Shown here one piece after another: positions 51,874 through 63,256 of a stretch of 64,000 bases of DNA. How positions within the stretch are numbered: position 1 is the stretch's first letter; every line of letters starts with the position of its first letter. Source of the DNA: Ramlibacter tataouinensis (lineage in GTDB: Bacteria; Pseudomonadota; Gammaproteobacteria; Burkholderiales; Burkholderiaceae_C); the NCBI GenBank assembly GCA_002427815.1, contig DIZF01000032.1, positions 59,815-123,814 on the forward strand. The letters are read 5' to 3'. Under the pieces are notes generated by a model, which saw nothing but the letters and a program-made list of their open reading frames with translations, ran no database searches and was not told where the DNA came from. A program made the translations under genes and the position numbers.

Positions 51874-53933
51874 GCCGCTTCGACTTCGACCAGGCAATCG
51901 TAGAACACCGGGCCGCGGCCCAGGTCGGTGAGCTTCTGGCTGGTGAGCTGGTTGACGTTGGTACCCCGGAGCCCGAGCTTGCGCCACCAGACACCCAGGC
52001 CGTTGACGACCCCCCGGCGCGCACGGGCCGACACCTGGGCCTTGCAGTGATACTCGCCGCGATCGTTGAAGACACGCACGACAGTGCCGGAGACGATGCG
52101 GCGCGTAGCGGCGTCGAGCTCATGGATTTCCAGGATCGGCTCAACCTCGATATCGCGCAGGCTGCGAAGGTTCGCGAAAGTGGAATTGAGGAAATTGCGC
52201 GCCGGCGGCGAGATCATCGCCAGCGGATACTTGGCCGATGTCCCCGCGGTCTCGTGATTGGGCAGGTGATCGGGCAGGCCGTCGAGCCCCTGCCGGGCCA
52301 GCCGTTCGCTGAAGAATTCGCATCTGCCGGAGGGTGTCGGGAAGCCACCGGACGCGAACGGCGCGTCCGCCATCTCGATCGACGCATAACCTTGTTGCAG
52401 AAGACGGTCGAAATCGACCCGGTCGCCGAAGGCGCTACGGCACAGGCTCAGGTCGTCCTGGGCGAAACACGGCTCGCTGTAGCCCATGCGCTGCGCCAGT
52501 TCGCGGAAAATTTCGGTGTTGGGCCGGGCCTCGCCCATCGGGGCAATCGCCGGACGATTCAGCAGCACGTCGGTATGTCCATAAGAAGCGTGTACGTCCC
52601 AATGCTCCAGTTGCGTGGTGGCCGGCAGGATGTAGTCGGCGTAGTCGGCCGTATCCGTCTGGAAATGCTCCAGTACCACCGTGAAAAGATCGTCCCGCGC
52701 GAAGCCGGCGACCACCTTGCCCGATTCAGGGGCCACCGCCACGGGATTGCTGTTGTAGACCACCAGTGCCTGTATGGCCGGTCCAAAAGCAGGCGACGCC
52801 GGGCGCAGCAGATCGTCTCCAATGGTGATCATGTTGATGGTTCGTGGCGTGCGGCCCGCCAATAGTTCCGGACATCGCAGCGCTGCATGGTCCACCGGAA
52901 ACATCGACGAACTCGACAGGAGCATCCCACCGGCCCGATGGCGCCATGCACCCGTGAGCGCGGGCAGACAGGCCACCGCCCGCACGGCATTGGCGCCACC
53001 GCGCACCCGCTGCATGCCGTAGTTCAGGCGAATCGCCGCCGGTGACATGGTGCCCCAGTCGCGCGCCAGCGATCGGATTTGCTCCACAGTAACGCCGCAG
53101 ACCTCGCTCGCACGCTCCGGGCTCCAGCGCAACGCCCGCTCCCGTAAACCGTCCCAGCCGAGCGTGTGCTCGGCCAGGTAATCGTGGGCTAGCCAGTTGT
53201 TGACGATCAACTCGTGCATCAGCGCCAGCGCGAGCGCCGCGTCGGTGCCCGGCTTCAGTTGCAGATGCTCATCGCATTTGTCCGCGGTTTCGGTGCGGCG
53301 CGGATCGATGCACACCAGCTTGGCTCCGCGTCGCCTGGCTTCCTGCGCGAGGCGCCAGAAATGCAGGTTGCTGGTGATCGAATTGCTGCCCCAAATCAGG
53401 ATCAGCTTCGACTCGGCAAAGAACTCGGCCTTCATTCCCACCTTGCCGCCCAGGGTGTGGATCAAGCCTTCGGTGCCCGCGCTGGAGCAAATGGTGCGGT
53501 CCAGCAGCGACGCACCCAGCTTGTTGAAAAACCGGGCGGCGATGCTCTCGCCCTGCACCAATCCCATGGTGCCGGCGTAGCTGTACGGAACAATGGCTTC
53601 GGGATCCTTGGCGGCGATCGATTGCAGCCGCTGCGCGATATCGCCCAGCGCGTGGTCCCAGCTCACCCGTTCAAAGCGGCCCGACCCCTTGGGCCCGGAT
53701 CGCTTGAGCGGGTGGAGTACGCGTTCCGGGTGATAGGTCCGTTCGGTGTAGCGCGACACCTTGGTGCACAGCACGCCCTGGGTATGGGGGTGGTCGGGAT
53801 TGCCGCGGACCTTCAGGGCGATCCCGTTTTCCACGGTGGTGACCAGCGAGCAGGTGTCGGGACAGTCATGGGGACAGGCACCCTTGACCTCCCCGCTGGC
53901 GTTCAACCCCATGTGAGGAAACGCTTTGCTCAT
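51870..53933 (-). CDS. Molybdopterin-dependent oxidoreductase
   Basis: A 687-residue member of the DMSO-reductase superfamily. An N-terminal 4Fe-4S site (CPHDCPDTC ... GVLCTK) precedes the Mo-bis-MGD domain, with LIWGSNSITSNLHFWR, CIDPRRTETADKCDEHL and LNYGMQRVRGGANAVRA. The C-terminal MGD-binding barrel includes VRVFNDRGEYHCKAQV. No Tat signal is visible, so it is probably cytoplasmic. Substrate unknown. It overlaps argE by 1 bp (TGATG) and the peptidase gene by 4 bp. Confidence 0.87.
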   Translation of the reverse strand: MSKAFPHMGLNASGEVKGACPHDCPDTCSLVTTVENGIALKVRGNPDHPHTQGVLCTKVSRYTERTYHPERVLHPLKRSGPKGSGRFERVSWDHALGDIAQRLQSIAAKDPEAIVPYSYAGTMGLVQGESIAARFFNKLGASLLDRTICSSAGTEGLIHTLGGKVGMKAEFFAESKLILIWGSNSITSNLHFWRLAQEARRRGAKLVCIDPRRTETADKCDEHLQLKPGTDAALALALMHELIVNNWLAHDYLAEHTLGWDGLRERALRWSPERASEVCGVTVEQIRSLARDWGTMSPAAIRLNYGMQRVRGGANAVRAVACLPALTGAWRHRAGGMLLSSSSMFPVDHAALRCPELLAGRTPRTINMITIGDDLLRPASPAFGPAIQALVVYNSNPVAVAPESGKVVAGFARDDLFTVVLEHFQTDTADYADYILPATTQLEHWDVHASYGHTDVLLNRPAIAPMGEARPNTEIFRELAQRMGYSEPCFAQDDLSLCRSAFGDRVDFDRLLQQGYASIEMADAPFASGGFPTPSGRCEFFSERLARQGLDGLPDHLPNHETAGTSAKYPLAMISPPARNFLNSTFANLRSLRDIEVEPILEIHELDAATRRIVSGTVVRVFNDRGEYHCKAQVSARARRGVVNGLGVWWRKLGLRGTNVNQLTSQKLTDLGRGPVFYDCLVEVEAA

Positions 53934-55108
53934 CAGCCGATCTCGCGGACCGCGGCCAGGCCTCGCATGAAGGCTTCGCAACGCGCCAGTTGATCCAGGC
54001 TGACGTATTCATCGGCCTGATGCGCCTGCTCGATGCTGCCCGGTCCACAGACGACTGTGGGGATACCCGCGTTCTTGAAGAGCCCGGCCTCGGTACCGAA
54101 GGCCACCTGCGTGGTTCGCTCTTCACCCGACAGGCGCTGGGCCAGCCGGGTGATGCCGTCGGCCGCCGAGCCGAGAAAGCTGGGAACCTCGCAAAGGGTT
54201 TCGAACTGGAAGCCTGCTTCCGGCGCCACCCGCTTCATGGCAGGCTCGAGTGATCGTGCGTGCGAGACCAGGTCCTGCTGCATCGCACGCGCGTCGGCAG
54301 TGGGCAGGTCGCGGAACTCATACCGGAACTCGGCGTCGCGGGGCACCACGTTGTCGGCAATCCCACCGTGGAACTGGCCCACGCTCGCGGTCGAAAAAGG
54401 TACGTCGAAACCCGGGTAGCGGGGTTCGTCGCGCTCGAACCCCTCGGCCATGTCGCGCAGCTTGCCGACCAGGCGGGCTGCCATCTCGATGGCGTTGACG
54501 GATCGCGGGGTCAGGGAAGAATGCGCCTCCTTGCCGCGGACGCAGCACTTGTACCGGTAGACGCCCTTGTGGGCGATCGCCGGCACCATGCTGGTCGGCT
54601 CACCGATGATGCAGGCCAGCGGCGAGATACCGGCATCGCGAAGGTCGCCAATGAGTTCCCTGACCCCGAAACAGCCGACTTCCTCGTCGTAGCTGAAAGC
54701 CAGGTGGATCGCGAACGGGGCATTGCTGTGCAGAAAATCATTCGCATGGGCCAGGGCGATCGCGATGAAGCTCTTCATGTCCGCCGAACCGCGGCCGAAC
54801 AGCTTGCCGTCACGCACGGAGCCGTCCAGTGGGTCGCCGGACCAGTCCTGCCCGTCCCAGGGAACGGTATCGGTGTGGCCGGAAAGTATGACACCGGCAG
54901 GCTTGCCCTCGCCCAGGGTGGCGAACAGGTTGGCCTTGGTCTTGTCGGCATTGAACGTCAGCCGGCTGGTCACGCCCAGCCGGGCCAGTTCGTCGCGAAC
55001 CAGATGAATCAGGGGAAGGTTGGAATTGGCGCTGACGGTGTTGATGCGCACCAGCGCCTGGGCCAGCTCAAGGGTGCGCGGCGACACCATGGGGGTTGTG
55101 AGGTCCAT
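53933..55108 (-). CDS. argE: Acetylornithine deacetylase (ArgE type, M20 family)
   Basis: A 391-residue zinc amidohydrolase. Metal-binding motifs are SGHTDTVPWDGQDW, GRGSADMKSF, and YDEEVGCFG with the catalytic Glu; the C-terminal His is in PGSIEQAHQADEYV. It removes acetyl from N-acetylornithine in arginine synthesis. The argB at 1 kb fits, but related M20 acylases share these motifs. The ATG at 55108 is used; an ATG at 55090 is also possible. It leads the operon with the oxidoreductase and peptidase genes. Confidence 0.88.
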   Translation of the reverse strand: MDLTTPMVSPRTLELAQALVRINTVSANSNLPLIHLVRDELARLGVTSRLTFNADKTKANLFATLGEGKPAGVILSGHTDTVPWDGQDWSGDPLDGSVRDGKLFGRGSADMKSFIAIALAHANDFLHSNAPFAIHLAFSYDEEVGCFGVRELIGDLRDAGISPLACIIGEPTSMVPAIAHKGVYRYKCCVRGKEAHSSLTPRSVNAIEMAARLVGKLRDMAEGFERDEPRYPGFDVPFSTASVGQFHGGIADNVVPRDAEFRYEFRDLPTADARAMQQDLVSHARSLEPAMKRVAPEAGFQFETLCEVPSFLGSAADGITRLAQRLSGEERTTQVAFGTEAGLFKNAGIPTVVCGPGSIEQAHQADEYVSLDQLARCEAFMRGLAAVREIG

Positions 55109-55197
55109 CCGCCCTATTCTCGCGGATATCCCCTGGCAGCGCAGCCCGGCGCCGCGGGCGCTAGACTGGCGGATTCCAGCAATTCAGAGTCCTGTCC

Positions 55198-56391
55198 ATG
55201 AATATTCTCGACTCCGTGGTCACCCAGGCCGCCGCCATCGCCGCCATCCGCCGCGACATCCATGCCCATCCCGAACTGTGTTTCGAGGAAAAGCGCACCG
55301 CCGACGTCGTGGCCGGCAAGCTGACCGAATGGGGCATTCCGATCCACCGCGGTCTCGGGACCACCGGCGTGGTGGGGATCATCAAGAACGGCACCAGCTC
55401 ACGCGCCGTCGGTTTGCGCGCGGACATGGATGCGCTGCCGATGCAGGAGTTCAATACGTTCAGCCACGCCAGCAAGCACCAGGGCAAGATGCACGCCTGC
55501 GGCCACGACGGCCACGTGGCGATGTTGCTGGCAGCAGCCCAGCATTTCGCGAAGAATCGCAATTTCGATGGCACCGTCTACCTGATCTTCCAGCCGGCCG
55601 AGGAAGGCGGTGGCGGAGCCCGCGAGATGATCAAGGACGGACTGTTCGAGCAGTTTGCTATGGAAGCCGTGTTCGGGATGCATAACTGGCCCGGCGAGCA
55701 GGCCGGCAAGTTCGCGGTGAGCCCGGGTCCGGTGATGGCCTCGACCAGCGAATTCAAGATCACCATCCGCGGCAAGGGCAGCCATGCGGCGCTTCCGCAC
55801 AACGGCATCGACCCGGTGCCCATTGCCTGCCAGATGGTGCAGGCGTTCCAGACCATCATCAGCCGCAACAAGAAGCCGATCGATGCGGGGGTGATTTCGG
55901 TCACCATGATCCATGCCGGTGAAGCGACCAACGTGGTGCCCGACAGCTGCGAACTGCAGGGCACAGTGCGCACATTCACGCTGGAGGTGCTGGACCTCAT
56001 CGAGAAGCGGATGAAGCATGTGGCCAAGCATGTTTGCTCGGCGCACGAGGCCGACTGCGAATTCGAGTTCGTGCGCAACTATCCCCCCACCGTCAACTCG
56101 GCGCCCGAGGCCGAGTTCGCACGCCAGGTCATGGCGGCTATCGTCGGTCCGGACAATGTGCTGGTTCAGGAACCCACGATGGGGGCGGAGGATTTCTCGT
56201 ACATGCTGCAGGTCAAGCCGGGAGCCTACTGCTTCATCGCGAACGGCGATGGCAGCCACCGCGAGATGGGCCATGGCGCGGGCCCCTGCATGCTGCACAA
56301 CCCCAGCTACGACTTCAATGACGACCTGATCCCCCTGGGAGCCACCTACTGGGTGCGGCTGGCCGAAGCATGGCTGGCGAAGGGCCGTTGA
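55198..56391 (+). CDS. M20D family amidohydrolase (hippurate hydrolase-like)
   Basis: A 397-residue metallo-amidohydrolase. The M20D signatures are DIHAHPELCFEEKRTADVV, GLRADMDALPMQE, MHACGHDGHVAMLL, and FQPAEEGGGGAREM. The dimerisation domain follows VMASTSEFKITIRGKGSHAA. It hydrolyses N-acyl or aryl amino acids such as hippurate. Its stop overlaps the next gene's ATG as TGATG, so the two are co-translated. Confidence 0.9.
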   Translation: MNILDSVVTQAAAIAAIRRDIHAHPELCFEEKRTADVVAGKLTEWGIPIHRGLGTTGVVGIIKNGTSSRAVGLRADMDALPMQEFNTFSHASKHQGKMHACGHDGHVAMLLAAAQHFAKNRNFDGTVYLIFQPAEEGGGGAREMIKDGLFEQFAMEAVFGMHNWPGEQAGKFAVSPGPVMASTSEFKITIRGKGSHAALPHNGIDPVPIACQMVQAFQTIISRNKKPIDAGVISVTMIHAGEATNVVPDSCELQGTVRTFTLEVLDLIEKRMKHVAKHVCSAHEADCEFEFVRNYPPTVNSAPEAEFARQVMAAIVGPDNVLVQEPTMGAEDFSYMLQVKPGAYCFIANGDGSHREMGHGAGPCMLHNPSYDFNDDLIPLGATYWVRLAEAWLAKGR

Positions 56392-57488
56392 TGAACCGGC
56401 TGGACGCGGCGTTCTCGTCCTCCTACGCCCAGGCCCGCGAGCGCTTCCTGCAGGCCGCGCGGGATGCGGGACTGACAGTGGAAGCCAAACCGCATCCGCT
56501 GAAAGGCAAGGACGGCGAGGAGCTCGCCATGGACATGGCGCGCCTCGGCCACCCCGATGCCGACCGCCTGCTGATCGTCAGCAGCGGCTGCCACGGCGTC
56601 GAGGGGTATTGCGGCAGCGGCGTGCAAGTGTCGGCCCTGCAAGATGCGCAATGGCTGGAGCAGGCAACGCAACACGGCGTCGCCCTCCTCTTCATCCACG
56701 CGCTCAACCCCTACGGCTTCTCCCACATCCGCCGGACCACCCACGAAAACGTCGACCTGAACCGCAACTTTCACGACTTCTCGCAGCCGCTGCCGGTGAA
56801 CGAGGCCTACCGCGAGATCCAGCCCCTGCTGCTGCCGGACGAATGGCCGCCTTCTGAGGCCAACGGCGAGGCCATTGCGCGCTATGTTTCGGCCCGCGGC
56901 CAGGGTGCCTGGCAGTCCGCCCTGACGCGCGGGCAGTACGAGTTTCCGGATGGCCTGTTCTTTGGCGGCACCCGGCCGACCTGGAGCAACCTGGCCTTGC
57001 GCGAAGCGCTGCGGGCCCACGGACGGCGCGCCGGCCATATTGCCTGGATCGATATCCACACCGGCCTGGGACCCAGCGGAGTGGGCGAACGGATCTATGC
57101 CGGCCCTGACGATGACGCCGATGTGGCGCGCGCGCGCAGGTGGTGGGGCGGCAATGGAACCACGCCGGTCACCTCGATTTATGACGGCTCCTCGACCTCT
57201 GCCTTCCTGACGGGACTGATGTGGAGCGCCGTGCCCCAGGAATGCCCGCAGGCCCGATACACCGGCATCGCCCTGGAGTACGGCACCGTGCCGCTGCTCG
57301 ACACGCTGCAGGCGTTGCGCGCCGAACAATGGCTGCAGTTGCACCCTGACGCATCCCCTGCGCTGGCGGCGGACATCAAGAAACAGTTCAAGGACGCGTT
57401 CCACACCGAGACCGGCGAGTGGAAGGCACAGGTGTTGCGACAGGCGCGGGAAGCCATGTTGCAGGCCGCGGAAGGCCTGAACGGCTGA
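56391..57488 (+). CDS. M14-like carboxypeptidase family protein (DUF2817)
   Basis: A 365-residue protein of the M14 superfamily. Zinc ligands are suggested by SGCHGVEGYCGSG (HxxE) and IDIHTGLGPSG, with ENVDLNRNFHDF between, which carries the conserved NRN. The family includes uncharacterised aminoacylase-like enzymes. Coupling with the M20D gene suggests joint action on an N-acyl amino acid or peptide (inference). It converges on coaX with a 3-bp gap. Confidence 0.82.
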   Translation: MNRLDAAFSSSYAQARERFLQAARDAGLTVEAKPHPLKGKDGEELAMDMARLGHPDADRLLIVSSGCHGVEGYCGSGVQVSALQDAQWLEQATQHGVALLFIHALNPYGFSHIRRTTHENVDLNRNFHDFSQPLPVNEAYREIQPLLLPDEWPPSEANGEAIARYVSARGQGAWQSALTRGQYEFPDGLFFGGTRPTWSNLALREALRAHGRRAGHIAWIDIHTGLGPSGVGERIYAGPDDDADVARARRWWGGNGTTPVTSIYDGSSTSAFLTGLMWSAVPQECPQARYTGIALEYGTVPLLDTLQALRAEQWLQLHPDASPALAADIKKQFKDAFHTETGEWKAQVLRQAREAMLQAAEGLNG

Positions 57489-57491
57489 GCC

Positions 57492-58262
57492 TCAGGCGGT
57501 CAGGCGCCCCTTGGCGACCTGCAGCAGTCCGTCGAAGATCAGGCTTTCCACCAGTTCGACCGCCACCGACATGTGCGGTGCCATCTTCCAGCCGGCACCA
57601 CCTGTCATGAAGCAGACGGGCTCGACAGCGCACCGGCGCCGCAAATGCTGGATCATTCGCTCCACCGCCCCGGCTATCGCATAAGTGCCGCCGCTGGTCA
57701 GCGCGTCGCTGGTGTTGGTGGGAAATTCGCGAACTTCGCCGGTCGGCACGTACAGGCCCGCCGTGCCCGACTCGAGCGCACGCAGCATGATGCCGTGGCC
57801 CGGCAGGATGAAGCCCCCGAGGAAGCGGCCCCGCGGGTCGACAGCCTCCACCGTCACGGCAGTGCCGACCATCACCACCACCAACGGCCTCGCGGGTCCC
57901 TGGGCCAGCATCCGGTGCCAGGCGCCGATCATCGCCACCCAGCGGTCCGCGCCCAGGCGGGTGGGATGGTCATACCCGTTGGTGAGGCCGGCCTCGGCGG
58001 CGCTGGCCACGACCCAGTGCGCCGGGACGTCCCAAAGCTCTTCCATCTGTTCTTCGACCCGGCGCCTGACCGTGTCGGCGGCCACTGCACACCCCAGCAT
58101 GCGCTCGGGCCGCGGCAGCTTCGACCAGGCACCATCGGCCATCTTGTCGATGTTCTCGAGAAATTCGACCCCTTGAGCCTGGATAGCGGCGCCGGGCCTG
58201 GGCGACTCGAACAAGGCCCATTTCAGGCGTGTATTGCCGACGTCGACTGCCAGGAAAGTCAT
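57492..58262 (-). CDS. coaX: Type III pantothenate kinase
   Basis: A 256-residue ASKHA-fold kinase that phosphorylates pantothenate in the first step of CoA synthesis. Motifs are FLAVDVGNTRLKWALF, NGYDHPTRLGADRW, VMVGTAVTVEAVDPRG, and FILPGHGIMLRALE. It ends the secA-coaX minus-strand run, 58 bp after secA. It is the usual isoform in Burkholderiales, which lack CoaA. Confidence 0.95.
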   Translation of the reverse strand: MTFLAVDVGNTRLKWALFESPRPGAAIQAQGVEFLENIDKMADGAWSKLPRPERMLGCAVAADTVRRRVEEQMEELWDVPAHWVVASAAEAGLTNGYDHPTRLGADRWVAMIGAWHRMLAQGPARPLVVVMVGTAVTVEAVDPRGRFLGGFILPGHGIMLRALESGTAGLYVPTGEVREFPTNTSDALTSGGTYAIAGAVERMIQHLRRRCAVEPVCFMTGGAGWKMAPHMSVAVELVESLIFDGLLQVAKGRLTA

Positions 58263-58320
58263 GGCTGTCGCACCTGCGGCCTAGGTCCGGCCCAGCCGTG
58301 CCCGGGAAGCAGGCCCATGA

Positions 58321-61074
<2,754 letters not shown>

Positions 61075-61200
61075 GAACGCGGTGCCACCCTGCCTGGCTT
61101 TGATAGCCAGCAGGGCAGCGCAATCCTTTTAATGAGCAGGATGAAATGGGGCTGCCGCTAGCCAAAGCAAGAGCCGTTGGCAGCGGCAAAGCTGGTGATT

Positions 61201-62187
61201 TTACCTGCCGGTGGGCGGGTCCAGGGCGGTGCGCCTGCTGAGCCTGGGCGAGCCCGCGTGGGCAACCCGCTGGGTGCCCAGTTCGCGTCCGGCCGCCAGA
61301 AATTTCCCGGGGTCCTGCGGCACCCCTTGCACCAGGACCTCGAAGTGCAGGTGCGGGCCGGTGGAACGGCCGGTCGTGCCCACCTCGGCAATCTTCTGGC
61401 CGCGTCTGACCAGGTCGCCCTTTTTCACCCAGAACCTGGAAACATGCGCATAACGGGTGATCAGGTTATTGCCGTGGTCGACCTCAATCATGTTGCCGTA
61501 GGCCGGGTGCACTTCCTGCGTCACCACCACGCCGCCGGCGGCGGCCAGCACGGGCGTACCGGGTTCGGCCTGGAAATCCAACCCGGTGTGCAACGCGGTG
61601 CGGCCCGTGAAAGGATCGATGCGCCAGCCGAATGCGGATCCCAGCTGGCCAGTCTGCACCGGTGCCTGCGTGGGCAGCATCATCGTGCCGATCCGCTGGT
61701 CGATGAGGCGCGATTCGACCACGGTCATCAGGTCGGTACTGTTGGCAGTGAGCTGATCCAGATCGGCCAGCGTGGCCTGGAGCTCCTCCATCGTGAGCGA
61801 CCGTCCCGAAATCAGCGGCCCGCCCTGGCCTGCCGGGCCACCGATTTCCTCGGGTTTGAGGCCGGCCAGTCCCGAAACCCGCTCTCCCAGGGCTTCCAGC
61901 TGGACCAGTTTGGCCTGCATTTCGCCCAGCTTGCGTGCCATGGCATCGAGGTTTTCGCGCAGAAAGCGATCACGCTGCTCGAACTCGTCCTTGACCACCA
62001 GCTTGACCAGGGTGCCAACCACGGGCCAACCCTCCCGCGCGCCCTTGAGAAACACCCAGTGATACAGGCCGGCGGCCAGCATCATCAGCGCCAACGCCAA
62101 GCTCAGGAGTGCCAGCGCGAGCCGGGTCCCGCTGAGGTGAATGGCGTGGCTTCTGGCGAGCGACGCGTCCGTGATAATGAACTGCAC
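61201..62187 (-). CDS. M23/LytM-domain peptidoglycan peptidase, membrane-anchored
   Basis: A 328-residue protein. One N-terminal helix (LALALLSLALALMMLAAGLYHW) is followed by a coiled coil (residues about 75-115, RENLDAMARKLGEMQAKLVQLEALGERV) and a LytM domain. Zinc ligands appear in HTGLDFQ and HLHFEV, with GWRIDPFTGR just before, so the site looks active. It likely cleaves or helps regulate cleavage of peptidoglycan cross-links. The start is a GTG at 62187, 12 bp from the divergent ATG of the DciA-like gene. Confidence 0.9.
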   Translation of the reverse strand: MQFIITDASLARSHAIHLSGTRLALALLSLALALMMLAAGLYHWVFLKGAREGWPVVGTLVKLVVKDEFEQRDRFLRENLDAMARKLGEMQAKLVQLEALGERVSGLAGLKPEEIGGPAGQGGPLISGRSLTMEELQATLADLDQLTANSTDLMTVVESRLIDQRIGTMMLPTQAPVQTGQLGSAFGWRIDPFTGRTALHTGLDFQAEPGTPVLAAAGGVVVTQEVHPAYGNMIEVDHGNNLITRYAHVSRFWVKKGDLVRRGQKIAEVGTTGRSTGPHLHFEVLVQGVPQDPGKFLAAGRELGTQRVAHAGSPRLSRRTALDPPTGR

Positions 62188-62199
62188 TGCGATCCCCTC

Positions 62200-62538
62200 A
62201 TGACGACGCCTTCAACCACCCGACGCCTGCATCCCGTCACGCTGCAGCAGGCGGCCGAGGACTCACCGACGCTGGCGCGACTGGCTCAGCTGGCGCGCGA
62301 GTCCGGCGAACGGCTCAAAGCGGTCGAATCGTTGATCCCTCTTTCACTGCGTTGCGCCGTCAGGCCCGGTCCGATCGAGGGACCGGCCTGGTGCCTGCTG
62401 GTCGACAGCAGCGCCGCGGCCGCAAAGCTGAGGCAGGTGATTCCTGCCCTTCTGGATTGCCTGCGCGACCGGGGTTGGCAGGTTACCTCAATTCGGCTGA
62501 AGGTCCAAATACCGCAAAAGCAGGCTGGTCGGGATTGA
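62200..62538 (+). CDS. DUF721/DciA-like protein
   Basis: A 112-residue protein. The pattern LARLAQLARESGERLKAVESLIPLSLR, then GPAWCLLVDSSAAAAKLRQVIPALLDCLR resembles the DUF721/DciA group that helps load the replicative helicase. The similarity is judged by eye and short. It sits divergent to the M23 peptidase gene with 12 bp between starts, an arrangement often seen next to secA in this order. Confidence 0.65.
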   Translation: MTTPSTTRRLHPVTLQQAAEDSPTLARLAQLARESGERLKAVESLIPLSLRCAVRPGPIEGPAWCLLVDSSAAAAKLRQVIPALLDCLRDRGWQVTSIRLKVQIPQKQAGRD

Positions 62539-62544
62539 AGAGCG

Positions 62545-62593
62545 GCGGATCTCGTATCCGCGAGGAGCGCCATGAGTAAGAAAACATTCTTAC
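62545..62593. repeat. Two short hairpins between the DciA-like gene and tRNA-Thr
   Basis: GCGGAT / ATCCGC (62545-62550 and 62556-62561) forms a 6-bp stem, and GTAAGAA / TTCTTAC (62576-62582 and 62587-62593) forms a perfect 7-bp stem with a 4-nt loop. The second lies 13 bp beyond the tRNA 3' end and could aid 3' processing or termination, but neither has a T run after it. Confidence 0.35.
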
Positions 62594-62606
62594 CCCAGCC
62601 GGAAGA

Positions 62607-62681
62607 TGGTGCCGATTGTCGGATTCGAACTGACGACCTACCGCTTACAAGGCGGTTGCTCTACCCCTGAGCTAAATCGGC
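62607..62681 (-). tRNA. tRNA-Thr (anticodon UGU)
   Basis: A 75-nt tRNA including an encoded CCA. The acceptor stem pairs GCCGATT with AATCGGC. The D arm is GCTC / GAGC. The anticodon arm is ACCGC-CTTGTAA-GCGGT, giving anticodon TGT, which reads ACA and other threonine codons. The T loop TTCGAAT is normal, but the T stem has one A-C mismatch (GTCAG against CCGAC). Confidence 0.95.
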
Positions 62682-62719
62682 GGGATGAGAATTCTAGAAC
62701 GCCGCGCGCCGAAGTGGCT

Positions 62720-63235
62720 TCACTTCACCCGTTTGAGAGCGGGCCGCGGCCCGCTGGGAGGCCGGGGCGGATCGCCCTCCGGTCCGCTGTTCGACGCCGA
62801 TGGCTCGGGCGTCACCAGTTGCATCACCTTCGCATCTTCGTCGCCAGCCGACCCGGCTGCCGGCACGCTGGACAGCGGGGACGGCTTGGCCAGGTCGTCC
62901 GTTGCCCCGGCGGCCACTGGGACGGGGAAGGCCATGCCCTGGCCGTTCTCGCGCGCGTAAATGGCGATGACCCGGCTGACCGGCACCATGATCTCGCGCG
63001 CGGTGCCGGCGAAGCGCGCCTTGAACTCGATGAAGTCGTTGCCGAGCTTGAGCGAACTGGTCGCATCGAAGCTGATGTTCAACACGATCTCACCGTTCTT
63101 CACATACTCCCGCGGCACCTGGACCGTGTCGTCCACCAGCACGGCGACATAGGGCGTGAGCCCGTTGTCGGTGCACCAGTCGTACAGGGCACGAATCAGG
63201 TAGGGACGGGTCGAAGTCGATTCCAGTGCGTTCAT
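62720..63235 (-). CDS. sspB: ClpXP protease specificity-enhancing factor SspB
   Basis: A 171-residue adaptor that delivers ssrA-tagged proteins to ClpXP. The N-terminal tag-binding domain includes TRPYLIRALYDWCTDNGLTPYVAVLVDD, LNISFDATSSLKLGNDFIEFKARF, and VPVSRVIAIYARENGQGM. A disordered Pro/Gly-rich linker leads to a short basic end (RPALKRVK) at the position of the ClpX-binding tail. It follows sspA by 21 bp. Confidence 0.95.
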   Translation of the reverse strand: MNALESTSTRPYLIRALYDWCTDNGLTPYVAVLVDDTVQVPREYVKNGEIVLNISFDATSSLKLGNDFIEFKARFAGTAREIMVPVSRVIAIYARENGQGMAFPVPVAAGATDDLAKPSPLSSVPAAGSAGDEDAKVMQLVTPEPSASNSGPEGDPPRPPSGPRPALKRVK

Positions 63236-63256
63236 CGGGAAGCCGGGCTGCTCGCG

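Noticed and set aside
61094..61110. Hairpin upstream of secA considered as SecM-like or riboswitch control
   Set aside because: The CTGGCT/AGCCAG stem has 6 bp, no leader peptide with an arrest motif is visible, and no known riboswitch pattern is seen.
62607..62681. tRNA-Thr considered as a pseudogene because of the T-stem mismatch
   Set aside because: All other stems, loops, the discriminator base and encoded CCA are intact, so it is more likely functional.
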